A stretch of 64,000 nucleotides of DNA from Smittium mucronatum. Lineage: Eukaryota; Kickxellomycota; Harpellomycetes; Harpellales; Legeriomycetaceae. Location of the stretch: positions 1 to 64,000 of the forward strand of contig LSSL01002192.1 of NCBI GenBank assembly GCA_001953115.1, read 5' to 3'. How positions within the stretch are numbered: position 1 is the stretch's first letter; each line of letters begins with the position of its first letter. The translations under genes were made by a program, and so were the position numbers. Of this stretch, positions 39,701-50,200 are shown piece by piece. The notes under the pieces are model-generated. The model ran no database searches. It was given only the letters and a program-made list of their open reading frames with translations, and was not told where the DNA came from.

Positions 39701-39810
39701 TCATTTGCATTTCCAGGATTTGTTGAATAAAATAAAGAGTCTTCTGGATGAACGATAGGCGAATTGGACACTTTAGCGGTATCATCGATATAGCTATTTT
39801 GATTTTTCAT
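36754..39810 (-). CDS. Uncharacterised ~1,000-aa family protein, paralogue 2
   Basis: Intronless frame of 1,018 codons ending in TAA. Residues 1-440 are acidic and Ser/Asn/Glu-rich without obvious folds; SPQIILAP (369-376) may match the IKLAP stretch of paralogue 1. The middle domain (about 443-715) shares NNLFISIK (454-461), the RYRDVVIYT strand and an acidic five-Asp run. The C-terminal domain (850-1018) starts DGNDQLEFIF and includes PNKFYMPGLQVSDF, SHFEKY, YHPLPI and TARMPMIYFG. It is closest to paralogue 1 (same strand, 3.2 kb away), so a tandem duplication later split by repeat A is likely. The chosen ATG has ACCCCAT eight bases upstream, as for paralogue 3. No signal peptide or transmembrane helix. 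Function unknown. Confidence 0.9.
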   Translation of the reverse strand: MKNQNSYIDDTAKVSNSPIVHPEDSLFYSTNPGNANEFSENSQEPHERESNEDYDLNSHYSNESDKDINEKFGDLSIDSAVDINPIQLDDYGIHSDFQIPERELPFARHDGSPLRGYMDQNIDLHENEIVDGASEYESLGQGKMDLPVDYNEETSEISTSIQKDSSNKVKHPQRYINVDGIVNNQLSKSKFVHVSLFGDDFSGVGGYENDFVLTKPTSSKFFKNNQNNRLDLKTAIEKKYKQKKTFKGYPNLSVEKNHNDFRNTKTKSSPRIQGEVFRSSSFELENNEKNYNLSQENTNSTKENFEEDDNNESRNLKSTSRLDSFILDSIAQQRNYPKLPKKKIINSEFGNQEVTRFDFKQTLTIKNDSPQIILAPNRTGKRLISENHYKSMEEELSFNRKIPYKNYDTPPLNVLINTENFTETIKNGYPNIERFSEKYYQGLRAFSIIGMALNNLFISIKTLKHIKDQIFIINGSQKSKMYFKTSLNTIKKELNKMMTCQTKLIRLNQKYNLIDFGPQMIIQDEGAYRIDVGSLESPEISISQNLNRLNLRNQFKEIYKKKYIETLSNTGYLENILTTLPVTEYSDMCLYDLSQGSFLTNNSSDPEYDNDDGLMTCIDNKINDLCADQNVMTDIIKTMHSSFSIIPGEKAINFSLGYKSLFDDDDDTNSLEYNIYLYINIEERTSDRRYRDVVIYTYTKQTSEFINEGDVTHPDFIGEIDPQIKSFNLDKDKLSERGNEDGDFGISGLEINSPNISITRRSKRTISDKINYEYVNNLSNDEKRSYIYSSIMKIACNSVIAESLNCNILNEMGLLDKVIEFTVKFSVESLTRFVPFIDMAISTKSERRIDGNDQLEFIFPIYKSKFSLELAPISGIYDTINWVLMTPNKFYMPGLQVSDFYIFATVDPINQSHFEKYAYMSKPEYEMLIKRCKSDIYLAEKYHPLPILHNSFCDGHLNNLVIFKDGIRFKYFYILVLDYKVIKDKIDDPFSRFSQIKYYIHSPYSSTARMPMIYFGAW

Positions 39811-40754
39811 TTTAAAGATGGGGTTGCAGATATCTAAATGAATGTAAAATATCTCTGATAAATATTTAAAAGTTCGCCGATTTTTAAAACTTAAATACTC
39901 TTGAAAGTATTTCTAAGATGATTCAAAGTTTATTTGAAAGGTTTTAAAGTTTTCTTGGATAGATCCACCATCTTAAATACTTTTCGGGTAGCCATTAAAC
40001 ATTAATAATTTTTAATGTTCATGTATAATACCATTTAAGTTTTCTAAGCTGCGTTTATTTTTAGTAAGATATCCATAAAAAAATAAAAATTTGCGTGATT
40101 ATTTTAAAACACAAATTTTTATATCATTTAAATACATAACATTGTTAAAATTGAAGATGTGTATTATAAGTGATCTTTTTTGTATTTTGAGAATCCTTTA
40201 TTAGTATTAATAGTCTTTTCATAAGAGAGAAAAATTTATGAACCTATATTTAGTCATTAATGAGTAATTATCCGGATTAAAAATAGATAAATTTGAATCG
40301 GAAAAAATTGTTTGTTCTTTCTGAAGAATGAATACATATATTTCATAACTTATCAGTAAAAAATATAAATATTAAAGTTTTATGTATATGCGCATTCTTA
40401 AATATATTTAAAAATGAATGCATTTTCTTTTCTTTTTTTATTGGTACAACAGCTAGAATATTTTCATTATTGAAAATGCGATTAGTTTTTTTTAGCTTTT
40501 ACCTAACTTTAGAATGATGTGCTGTATTATTTCTAAAGTTTAAAACAACCAAAATTGGAGTATTATATTTTTCCATAATGAAGTAACATAGTAGAATATA
40601 TTTTGGTTTAAACAATGAGAATTTAAGATATAAACGAAACATTAAGTTTATGAAGTATTCAATCTCGAAATTGACACTCCAAAATGAAATTATGAAATGG
40701 ATACACGGATTTATGATAAAATCAAAAAATTATACCGAGGTGAAACATAACCAA
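39811..40754. promoter_or_regulatory. Intergenic region, paralogue 2 promoter side
   Basis: About 0.95 kb between the 3' end of FKBP25 and the start of paralogue 2, both on the minus strand. It must hold the FKBP25 terminator and the paralogue 2 promoter. The only motif I can point to is ACCCCAT on the minus strand (39818-39824), seven bases before the ATG. Confidence 0.45.
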
Positions 40755-41564
40755 TTAATCAACAGATATTAGCTCAACTTCAAAAATCAAAGGAGTATTA
40801 GGCGGTATTCCTGCGTCTGGCATTCCTTTTTTCCCATAGGCCCATTCACTCTCTATGTTAAGAGTAGCCTTTTCTCCAAGGGACATAGTCAAAAGACCTT
40901 CGTCCCAACCTCTAATAACTCTTCCAGTTCCAACTTTAAATCTTAGAGGTTGAGATTTCCCCTTTTTACCAATGTTAGTATCAAAAACCTTTCCATCAGA
41001 AAAAGTGCCCTTATAGCTACGAAATATACAAGTAATAAATTATAATAAATACAAGAAATTCAATATAGCAGTTTAATTTAAAAAAAAATATTACTAAACA
41101 GATACGAAGTCTCCTTTTTTGGGGAATAAAGTATTATTTCCTTTTTTAATCAAAGTCTTTTTAAATTTCGGAACCTCTTTCACCTCGGGCACTGCAGGAG
41201 AATTAGTAGGGGCTGTTTCAGCGACGACTTTTTCTTTTTTAAAATTGGCAATATCGACTTCGTTCTCAGATCTTTTATTAAATTGGAGAAGAATTTTTAT
41301 GAAAGGTTACTGTATAAATAAGGTTTATAATAAAGTATTGAATAATTTAATGACTTACCTGAAACTAGATGTTTCGAACAATAAATTATAAGCTGAAATT
41401 AATGCCGGTTTTTTTGTAACTTTAGCTACGTTTTGAACCTTGCCACCTATTTTGTTATCAAATAAGAATTCGTTTGAGGCATTTGATTGAAGAAATTCGA
41501 TTATGTCTTTTTTGGACACTTCATCCGAGACGATTTCTTCATCACTCCATTTTCTATCAACCAT
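40755..41564 (-). CDS. FKBP3: FKBP25-type nuclear peptidyl-prolyl isomerase, three exons
   Basis: Joining 41564-41359, 41271-41095 and 41016-40755 gives 214 aa (human FKBP25 is 224). Residues 1-69 match the basic tilted helix bundle of FKBP25 (KKDIIEFLQ, NVAKVTKK, AYNLLFET). A Lys/Pro linker leads to the FK506-binding domain at about 110-214, with FPKKGD, VFDTN, VIRGWDEGLLTM, EWAYGKKG and FEVEL. Ligand and catalytic positions are kept: Y129, F139, D140, F154, V161, I162, W165, Y188, F206. Family knowledge: the enzyme interconverts cis and trans prolyl bonds, and FKBP25 is nuclear, binds nucleic acid through the helix bundle, and associates with ribosome biogenesis and chromatin factors. The Lys-rich loop after VFDTN is about four residues shorter than in human. 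The splice choice makes the alignment gap-free across GDFV..YYKGTF. This is the most confidently identified gene here. Confidence 0.93.
41017..41094 (-). other. FKBP25 intron 2 (78 nt)
   Basis: Donor GTAATA and acceptor CGTAG, phase 2. It splits the first tyrosine of the YYKGT motif. An alternative donor a few bases earlier would break the frame. Confidence 0.8.
41272..41358 (-). other. FKBP25 intron 1 (87 nt)
   Basis: Canonical donor GTAAGT and acceptor AAAAG, phase 2. It separates the helix-bundle exon from the linker exon. Confidence 0.85.
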
Positions 41565-41820
41565 CTTGGCTTGAAGACTAAAATATTCGATGTATAATAG
41601 TAAGCAAGTCTACGTAATTATCTTCAAACAATTTAGTCGTGTGTAAATAAGGTTATTGCTCTAGTTTTATATTTCATATACTATAGTGATCAAATTATTT
41701 TTTCCATTCGCAGGATTTATCGTTGATGTCAGTTACGATATTTTTGAAAGCCAATGTTTTCGTCCCATTTATTTAATATAGCTTAATCATTTAAAAAATT
41801 AACCTAATTCGCTAAAATTA
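41565..41820. promoter_or_regulatory. 5' flank of FKBP25
   Basis: Less AT-rich than the deserts. On the minus strand a short frame at about 41702-41776 reads N.TKTLAFKNIVTDIND and is in the same frame as the open stretch at 41821-42000, hinting at decayed coding DNA. It could instead be a 5' leader of FKBP25. No promoter box was identified. Confidence 0.35.
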
Positions 41821-42000
41821 TTGGTACCAATCACTATTGTTGGGTAAGCAAATTTCACGGACTATTTTGAATAAATAAATTAGATCCCATCTCTTCAGCC
41901 AACACATCAATGAACGAGATTGGCTATTTATTTTAAGGGAAAATGTGAAAGCCCTTTGATCTGTAATTAAATCACCGACCTGAACCAATATCAACTTGCA
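41821..42000 (-). pseudogene. Possible decayed coding segment
   Basis: Sixty codons without a stop on the minus strand, with G+C well above background and a mixed, protein-like composition including WLKRWD. Stops follow, then coding-like text resumes in the same frame (about 41702-41776). No family was recognised. It lies between FKBP25 and a cluster of transposon fragments, so a decayed transposon gene or an upstream exon are both possible. Confidence 0.3.
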
Positions 42001-42222
42001 TTATCCAAATCCGGTTTTTTTCTACATTTTAATATTATTTATATTTTTTTTCCAGTAAATTAGTTTATTTTAATAAATTCAAAAATGGAGTTGCGAAAAT
42101 GACTTTTATTTAATGTATAAAAAAATATTATAAAAAATTAGAAGACCCTAAATAAAACTAAGTACATTCATACAAATAAAATTTCTATCCAGTAATTTTT
42201 ATCGAAAAGTTGACTATTCATA

Positions 42223-42436
42223 TACAGTACGACCCCGCTTAATTCCGCACCCAGTTTGCATTCAAATAATTCAAATGGGATTTTTGATATACAATAATCT
42301 CTGGTTAAGTTTAATTAACTCAATTGCATAAAAATTATCAAATAGAAAAAATTGTTGGATTACAGTAGTACCCCGCTTAAGTGCGCGCTCTTTTAATCTG
42401 GAATCAATTTGCGCACTTAAGCGGGGTGCTGTTGTA
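42223..42436. mobile_element. Pogo/Tigger-like miniature element (outer)
   Basis: The left end (TACAGTACGACCCCGCTTAA) pairs with the right end, whose reverse complement is TACAACAGCACCCCGCTTAA. TA flanks and a CAGT..ACCCCGCTTAA terminus are the style of pogo-family Tc1/mariner elements. The internal 170 bp codes for nothing. A smaller hairpin element is nested at its right end and shares the right terminus. Confidence 0.65.
42361..42436. mobile_element. Nested 76-bp hairpin element
   Basis: A complete miniature unit: left arm TACAGTAGTACCCCGCTTAA (then GTGCGC), a ~24-bp centre, and an inverted right arm with about four mismatches over 26 bp. It begins and ends with TA, the usual pogo-family target duplication. 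Being this short, it is close to bare terminal repeats. Confidence 0.65.
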
Positions 42437-42478
42437 CGTATATTTTTCCTTACAGGCTATTAGATTGTTATGTTTATT

Positions 42479-42530
42479 TTCATATTTATTTTCATATTTA
42501 TTTTTATTTTTATTTTTATTTTTATTTTTT
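42479..42530. repeat. TATTTT/TATTTTCA hexa- to octanucleotide repeat
   Basis: Tandem ATTTTC/ATTTTT units running directly into the 24-bp repeat A fragment. Ordinary simple sequence. Confidence 0.75.
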
Positions 42531-42554
42531 TGTATCACGGAATTTTATTGTAAT
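42531..42554 (+). repeat. 5' terminal fragment of repeat A
   Basis: The sequence starting TGTATCACGGAATTTTATTG and running to 42554 is identical to the start of the copy at 52919 (minus strand), including the T-rich lead-in. Similarity stops there. It may be a truncated third copy or a short shared terminus. Confidence 0.55.
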
Positions 42555-42681
42555 TATTTTCATGTTTATGAGTGTTTAAATCAATTTGACAGAAAATTAA
42601 TTTCTTTTTTACACGAAATAAATTTTTGAAAAATTTAAAAACCAAAATTCTCTGCATAATACATTTCAATATAACTAAAAA
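42555..42681. other. Short AT-rich gap
   Basis: Nothing recognisable between the repeat A fragment and the transposase remnant. Any terminal repeat of the Mutator-like element should lie near here but none was found. Confidence 0.4.
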
Positions 42682-44240
42682 ATGAAAATTAATTTGAATG
42701 AGGTAGATGATATCTTAGGGCTAGAGGTGTGAATATTTTCATGCATTTGGATTATTAGAACTAGAAGGGTATTAAAAGAATGTACACAGAAATTGTATAT
42801 TTGTAGGAATAAAAACGAATGCCCTTGCCCAGCTTTTTCAAGTTCAGATTTACACCTATGCTTTCAGAATAAGCTATCAGATCAAATGAGAATTCACAAG
42901 CTTGTTTAAATACTGAAGCACCATTTAATGAAAAAAAAAATTACTGATACCTCTAACCGAGGTTCAAAAAGACCTTGAGATATTCAGCAAAAATTAGGAA
43001 TGATGGGTTAGAGTTTCCTGAAAAAAGAATTTACAACTTTTTTTCAAATTTTAGAAGAAAAAATGCTATAGGCTGTGATATAACAACCTCTGGTTTGAAA
43101 TTTGCTATATAAGGTATGAATTTTAAGGATGATGAATCATTAGTAAGCAATTATTCTTGAATCTGGGTATTATTTATTTTCTCATATTTTAAAAATAAAT
43201 CAATTTTATTATATTGAAAAATAAATTCACAGTTAACTTGACAAGAATCATTTCCTCTGAAAAGTTAATAAATATTACTTGTAAATCCAGAAATCTACAC
43301 ATGGACGCATCATATAAACTTATAATATAGGATATGTGCCGTTAGTATTAGAGATTACATATTCAAAAGGACCATTTACATTAAGCAGTTTAGCTATTTT
43401 ATAGGTCGAAAATGCAGATAATTATTTGTGGGCTTAAAAAGAAATGGAAAAAATTACAATTTCTTTAGGATTGGATTTTTACCCAAAATATTTTATTTAA
43501 TATTTGGCTCCTAAAATTTCTAAACTAGTACAAGGGTTTATACCTGGAAGCACAAGAATAAACTTTTGGGTTCATTTTTACAAAAACATACAAAATATAA
43601 ACATCCGTGCCCTAATTTCTTGATGGCGTTAGGATGATTTAATTATCAGATGGCAAAGAAAAGATTGATCATCTGTTTAAAATATGAAAAAAAGAAGATG
43701 GAATTTGTAAAAATCATAAAAAAACAACTTGTAATTGTATGAAGGAGTTTACTCATTGGAATCAAATACTAAAAACTATTTGGAAAGTTTTAATCTAACC
43801 ATGTAAAGTATATATCTTGATTTGAAAAAAAACTAACCTTATCGATTTAATAACATCATTTCTTTCAATTTTGGATAATGTGGAAAACATAGACATAAGG
43901 GATTTTAATCTTCAGCTTATGATAAAAGAAAATAAATTTGATGTGATGGAATACATTTCTGGTATAATCTTGTGAGTTTCAAAGGCAAAAAAATAATGGT
44001 ATTCTCTAGCAGAAGTTTTAATTTTGATTTCCTAATCGAGTACACACAAAAAGAACGGAAAAACTCTTATACCACCTGAAAAATACTCAAAAAATTGAAA
44101 AAGTGTATTTCTTAATAGGGAATTAAAAATTTTTAATGAATGTTAGGAGATATGTTGCAATTTCCCGTGCTTTTTAAAAAACAATAAATGTCAGCATGTT
44201 TATAATACACTTAAAAAAAAGATATACTACATATTATAAA
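42682..44240 (+). pseudogene. Decayed Mutator-like (MULE) transposase
   Basis: Three landmarks of MULE transposases occur in the canonical order with the right spacing, across several frameshifts and stops. A zinc-knuckle region lies at 42781-42900 (ECTQKLYIC..NECPCPAF, later RIHK). The start of the DDE catalytic domain is at 43297-43450 (HMDASYKL, then after a frameshift GYVPLVLEITYSKGPF and ENADNYLW); the aspartate of HMDASYK is the expected first catalytic residue. The region before and including WVHFYKNI (about 43515-43590) matches the segment preceding the conserved CxxH-type block. A SWIM-like zinc motif (CC..C..NNKCQHVY) is at 44153-44200. The gene once encoded the cut-and-paste enzyme that binds terminal repeats. 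It is clearly dead. Terminal repeats were not found. Confidence 0.75.
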
Positions 44241-46987
44241 CATTAAACTATTGGGGTTTAAGGTTAGTCAAGGGTGATCAAAGTATAGCTAAGAACTCAT
44301 AATTGAATAGAGGAAAATATTTATAGTAAATAAAGATATTTTTTAAAATCTATTATTTTATTAAAACCTTAAATATTCATACTAAAAGCTTTAAAATTAT
44401 AATTAGTTTCTAAGTGTTTTGAAACACTTTCTTCGTCATTTTCTATACATCTTAACTTACCTTTAATAGTATAATAATTGAAAAATAAAATTGCGAAAGT
44501 CGAGCGGTTGTTAAAATAGCTTAATTTTTTAAAATTCTTTTATTAAAATTGGAGTGGATATTCTTAGATATTTGAATGAAATTATAATTTTTTATAAAAT
44601 TTTTCCTGTTAATTTTCTAAAAAAATAAATAAAAATTTTGTATAATAAACTATAGCGTATTGCTAATTATCAAAAATAAGAAATTTAAATACCCATAATT
44701 TGCGTTTTAAAGCCCAACTCTTTAAGAAATTTGTATTCAAGGGAAATCCCGCTACGATTTTTCAATCTTTAAAGCTTTCATTTATATTTAGATTTTTTTT
44801 GAAGAGGGATTACATTTGTTTCGATTATAGGAATTATTTTCATGGTTTATTCAATTTTTTTTTTTTTTTGCAGTTGATTGAGTTAATGAAAAAAAAATAC
44901 TAACTGATGTAGATGGATAGCTTTTATTCTTATTTAATTTTTAAAAAAAAAATCAGCTTAAGACATGTAAGTTATAAATCTTTTCATACCAAACAATACT
45001 TTTGATTATGAATTTAAAAAAAAAACAAAATAATAGTCGTCAAGGGCAAGTAATTTTATATGAATAGTTAATTTTTTGATAATTATTACAGCATAAAAAT
45101 TTTATTTTTGTGAATTTACTTAATTTAGTATACATAATTCTTAACCTCATTTAATTTATTTTGTTGTCAAGATTAATACATAATCAGAATTTATAGTTTA
45201 TAGATATTTAAATACTTGTTGGGTTCGTTAACTGCGAATATGGAAGATATTAAGATAGGTGATTTTAACTTAGAAGGTGATTCTTATAAAATATAAATCT
45301 ATTCATCAAAGTAAAATTAAAATCTATTAGACCACAATTTTTTTATATTTTTATTTGGTTTTAAGGAAACATTATTTAAATTATAAATTTTCAAAGCCTT
45401 AAAAAAAAATTCTTGTGTGTGGGGGTATTTTCCAAAATAAACAAGTTTCTTAGTTAATGTGAAAATTGCATAACAAAAAAAATATTTTATAATAACCGAT
45501 TTGAAAGACCAACATTTCTTGTTGATATAAATTTTTGTTAGATTAAGGTTAATTGCAGTAAATTATTTATGCGAGTCATGTATCCTTTTTTTGTAGGTGC
45601 TAATGGTATCCTGAATAAAGAATTTTAAACATATAATCAATCAAAATACGATCCCAATTAAATTATGGATTAATTAGCTTAATTTTAAAACAAAAAAAAA
45701 CAGTTACGAGTTTAGTTCTCCCTGTTTTTCAAATTATAGACTTGCACATATGCCATTTTTCAGAATGATCTATACATTCCGGTAATAATTTTTTTTACGA
45801 AAATTATTATTTGAATGGCAGTATCCCAAATCTTCATTTTTTATAAATAATTCCAATAAAAAATAGTTTAATCCATTTCAGGATTTATCACATCTTATTT
45901 GGATGATTTATTACTTAAATGATTATTAAAAAGAAGAAATTCAATAAAAAAAAGAACAAAAACATGAAATTATAATTATAATAAGCTATCCTAATTTATA
46001 TTCTGTATTGTATTTATTATCTTTATAATATGATTAATTATTTTCTAATAATACATTTATTCTTAATATTTTTATGAATTTTTAATTATATTTTTACTAA
46101 TCGCTATATAATTGAGTGATTATTGATAAATAAAGAATTAACAGATTCTCAAATTATTATATTCTATATCTGGGACAATTAAATTAGCTATACTTCAAGC
46201 GAAAAAAAAAATTAATAGAAATAGCTCAAGAATTTTTCAAAAAATATAATCATTATCAAATTATACGCGAGAATAAATGCCTTAATAGAAAGTTAACATA
46301 TTAATTGGATTATGCTTGCTAAAAATTATACATGACATAAACAAATTTAATTTAGTTATCCAAAATATAGAAATAATTTTAAATAAGCACTATTTGTTTT
46401 TAAATCTGGATTTTTTTCTAAAAATTGGAAGTCAATTGAGAAACTCAAAATTTTATAAGCTACTTATGATAGAGATTTTAAATCATAATCCTAAAAAACT
46501 ATTAATATTCTGGAATCTCTGGAGTGTAAATCAAGAATTCACTTATAAGAGATATATCTTTATAATAAATTTTTTCGTTTATTTTTTCCCGGAAAGCTTT
46601 TCATACCTCAAAATATTAAACCCTTTTAGTAATTTTAATTTGGTCAAAATTTATTCTAGATTTTATGAAAATATTTTATAATTTCATTCTATAAAATAGT
46701 AAAATCTAGTCACTTTCATTCAAGAAATGTAATTTATATTTATAGATAGAGTATTATCAAATGGATTTATTATAACAGTTAGACATCAGTAAACCCACGC
46801 TTTGAGGCTTTTTTTTTAGTTTTAAAAACAATTAACTCTCAGTTCATCATTTCTGATACTCATCGCACCCAAGCCCAGAAGAGACTTGTAAGAAGTTATT
46901 TCTCATTCTCTTAACCTATACATATTTCACCTGTTTCTCCCTTAATTAAGCTCTAAGCTTTTTCACGGCCTTCAAGATTTGAAAAAC
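44241..46987. other. AT-rich stretch without genes
   Basis: Nothing supported. The 67-codon frame at 44700-44903 and the 121-codon frame at 46316-46681 are Phe/Ile/Leu/Asn/Lys-rich with no motif. The latter is long enough to deserve a second look but could arise by chance at this composition. Confidence 0.45.
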
Positions 46988-47263
46988 ATGCTAAAACTTA
47001 TCAAGGGTTTGGGATATGAACTTAACAAAAGTACCAGAAAGCAAATCAAAAAATCCTTCTTAGCTGACTTTCCATCCAAATTGAAAGATTAGTTTAATTC
47101 ATGACCCATAGTAAAAATTTTAGTAGAAATAGTTATCGAAGTAAAATATGCATATCTTCAGCTGCCTCTCTCCAAGAAAATAATTCTGGTGAAACGTCAT
47201 AGTGAAAAGCATGGAATTGAACAATTTTTGGTCGGGCATATCCATGAATATAGCAGCGTTTAA
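46988..47263 (+). pseudogene. Possible decayed ORF
   Basis: One frame stays open for 92 codons with only two stops (TAG at 47090, TGA near 47102). It has a composition (KGLGYELN, KRHSEKHGIEQFLVGH) and G+C content unlike the surrounding desert. No family was recognised. The His-rich tail loosely recalls an integrase-type zinc-binding segment, but this is weak. Probably a transposon gene remnant. Confidence 0.35.
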
Positions 47264-50200
47264 GTTATTAAAAAAAATTTTTAGCTATAAAAATCTAATC
47301 AATAAAATTTAGACAAAAAATTTATGATCCCAGCCCACCGAGAAGAAAATATATAATAGTACATTAAAAATAAATATAACGAAGACGTATAAAAAAGAAC
47401 AAAAAATATAAAACTATTATATTAACTAACGTTATTAACCTAGTAAAAACTTTTTCTTAGAGCACCGAGATTTTCGGACCATAAAAAGAGTTTGGCTCTA
47501 CTTATAAGTAAAATGTGCGTCTTAAAACTGATTATTGAATATAAATATATTTTTAACTCGATAATATTTATTTTTATTTTTATTATAAACAAAATGTATC
47601 AATACCTTTGTTTAAATTTGCTTTAAAAAATCATTAGAATTTCTAAATATATTTAATTTGCAGTTGAAAAACCAGTCAATATTAGAAATATACATTAAAA
47701 AGATTCAGTATCAATATACTGCAATGAAAAAGATATTTTTTATATTTAATATAAAAATTGTATAATTAATTAATTTACTTATAGTATATTTTTGTCATTT
47801 TTTTTATTCTATCAATTTATCTTATGTATAAATTATATTATTTTGTCAGTGAAAATATCTTTTTAAGAGAATTTTTAAACAATTTTGAATATATAAGCAT
47901 ATAAAGCAAAAATTTAAAATAAAGCGAATATAAATATTTAAAATATTTAAAAATAATTGAAATAGGCAAGAATAAGTTCCTTTCAAACATGAATTTATTC
48001 CAAAAAAACATAAATGAGTTTTTCATAGATACAACGAAAGTTCTTTTGATTTAGATATTATTTATTAACTTTTTAATTTTATACTACCTAAATTCTTCAA
48101 TATAATCATATTATAATATTTTAAAAAATTTTCAACTAACAAATAATAGCCATTTTCGATTATAGATGGATTTAAATATAATTTAAACAATGTTATTAAT
48201 ATTACAATTCAGCTTTTAATAAATACTTACAAATAATTATCGAAATATTAAAAAATATTCAAAGGTAACTTCAGTTAGAAACGCCATAGAAAAAACTTTT
48301 CCTACTTATATCAATACAAAGGGTTAATTATATAGGAAAAAAATCTTATTTCTTGAATCGGATTTTCAGAAGAAAAAAAACCATTATCAACAATAATGAA
48401 AGCTTTTTTATAAAATAATTATCATTAAAGAGTCTGAATATTTTTAACTATTTTTAATTGATAATTTTTCTTTAAATATATATAATGCATTTCTAGTAAA
48501 GAAATCGTTTTAAACACACCCAAAATAATTTTTTTACACAAATCATTTTCTTTTATGTAATCATTGCCGTTTAATTTGTTTCTTTTAATAGCAATACAAA
48601 CATTCAAAAAATATTTTGCCTTTTTTTTAATAAATTTTTAAATTTCAGCTATACAATGAAAATTATTTTATAAAGATTTCAATGTATTTTTAAATCTTTG
48701 CTAAATCCGTAAATTTTAAATATTTCCATTATAAAACTAAATTTTATTAGATAAAAATAAACTTAAACTTGTTACCTGTGGAAAAATAATGAAATATCTT
48801 TATTAAAAATTACTATGTCCAATACCTTTTAGCTAATTTAAGTTATAAATTTCTAATTTTATATGATATAAATTTATCAAAAAATATGTGATATTCGCTT
48901 TGAAAGCAGATAATAATACTACAAAACTTTGCTATTTTCCTAATAATGAAGTTTAAAATTAGTGGTATCTATGCTTGATTTTTGAATTAATAGGCATATA
49001 ACTATATAGATATAAAATTTGCAAGTAAATGAATGGTAAAATTATTAAAAGCTAAATTTTATAAAATTTATTGTAGAGAATAAATAATTATTCACCATTA
49101 AAATTTAATAGTCGATTTAGAAATTTATTTTCTTACAAAAAAAAAATCAGAATTCAAAAATATTCATCCGATATATGGAAAAATAATGTCTGATCCTAGA
49201 AACAATCCCTCAAATTCAACCTCCTGATTTTTATATCCAATTAATATGAAGTTGAGATAAAGGATTTTAAAAATCAGATAAATTTGTATTATTAAGCATT
49301 TTAAATCAAATAAAAATATCAACGAAAAATTTCAGGTTATATCATTGATGGTTTAATTTTTAAAAATATTTGTAGATTAGGTTAGAATAAAAATTAGTTG
49401 AATTTAAATAATTGCCATTGGTATGTTTCATTTTTATTATATAAACGAAAAGTGGTATGAATTCTTTCTTAGATCTTATTTCACCATCTAAATTTGTGTA
49501 CTCAGTTTACCCATCCTATACACGTAATATATTTTATACGAAAATCTAACATATATTTGGCCCTTTAGTCTATGTCGAAGAATCGATTATAATTCGCCAG
49601 TATTCACGACTTAAATAAAATACCACAACTTAAACATATATATTTTATCACGAGTTCAAATTAAATTTTATAAAACATATATTGCTTTTTAATTTTTTAT
49701 TAATTTTTGGGTCGAAAAAAATTAATTTTCACAAGCGAAATTATTATTAATTTAATGTTAAGGCTTATGAAGTTTAATTATATTTTTAAATAATTAGAAA
49801 TTAATAGCTTCAAAAAATGATAGAACTTCACTCTCAATATTAATCAGAGCTATTATTAAAATTTCTAAAAGATACCTTTTTCAATAAAGAAATCATTTAA
49901 TTCTGATAAGAATAATAAAATTAAAATATCAAATGTCACTCATAGTAATTATAATGTTTATAGCCATATTTTATCGTAAAATGAAACATGTTGTACATAT
50001 CGGTTTTTTTAAATATTAATTAGAAAGTTAGAATTATGATAGATACTAGATAATTCTTTATTTTTAACATTATCATTGAACGAGTAAATTAAGAAGTCAT
50101 ATTTTAATATCGATTTAGCAACTTATAGTCTCAAAATTATATACAAAGTTATTGTATTATTTTTATAATACAGGTTTCTTATAAAAAATATATAGATTTT

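Noticed and set aside
46316..46681. 121-codon plus-strand frame
   Set aside because: Composition is Phe/Ile/Leu/Asn/Lys as expected from random AT-rich DNA, without a G-rich first codon position or any motif.
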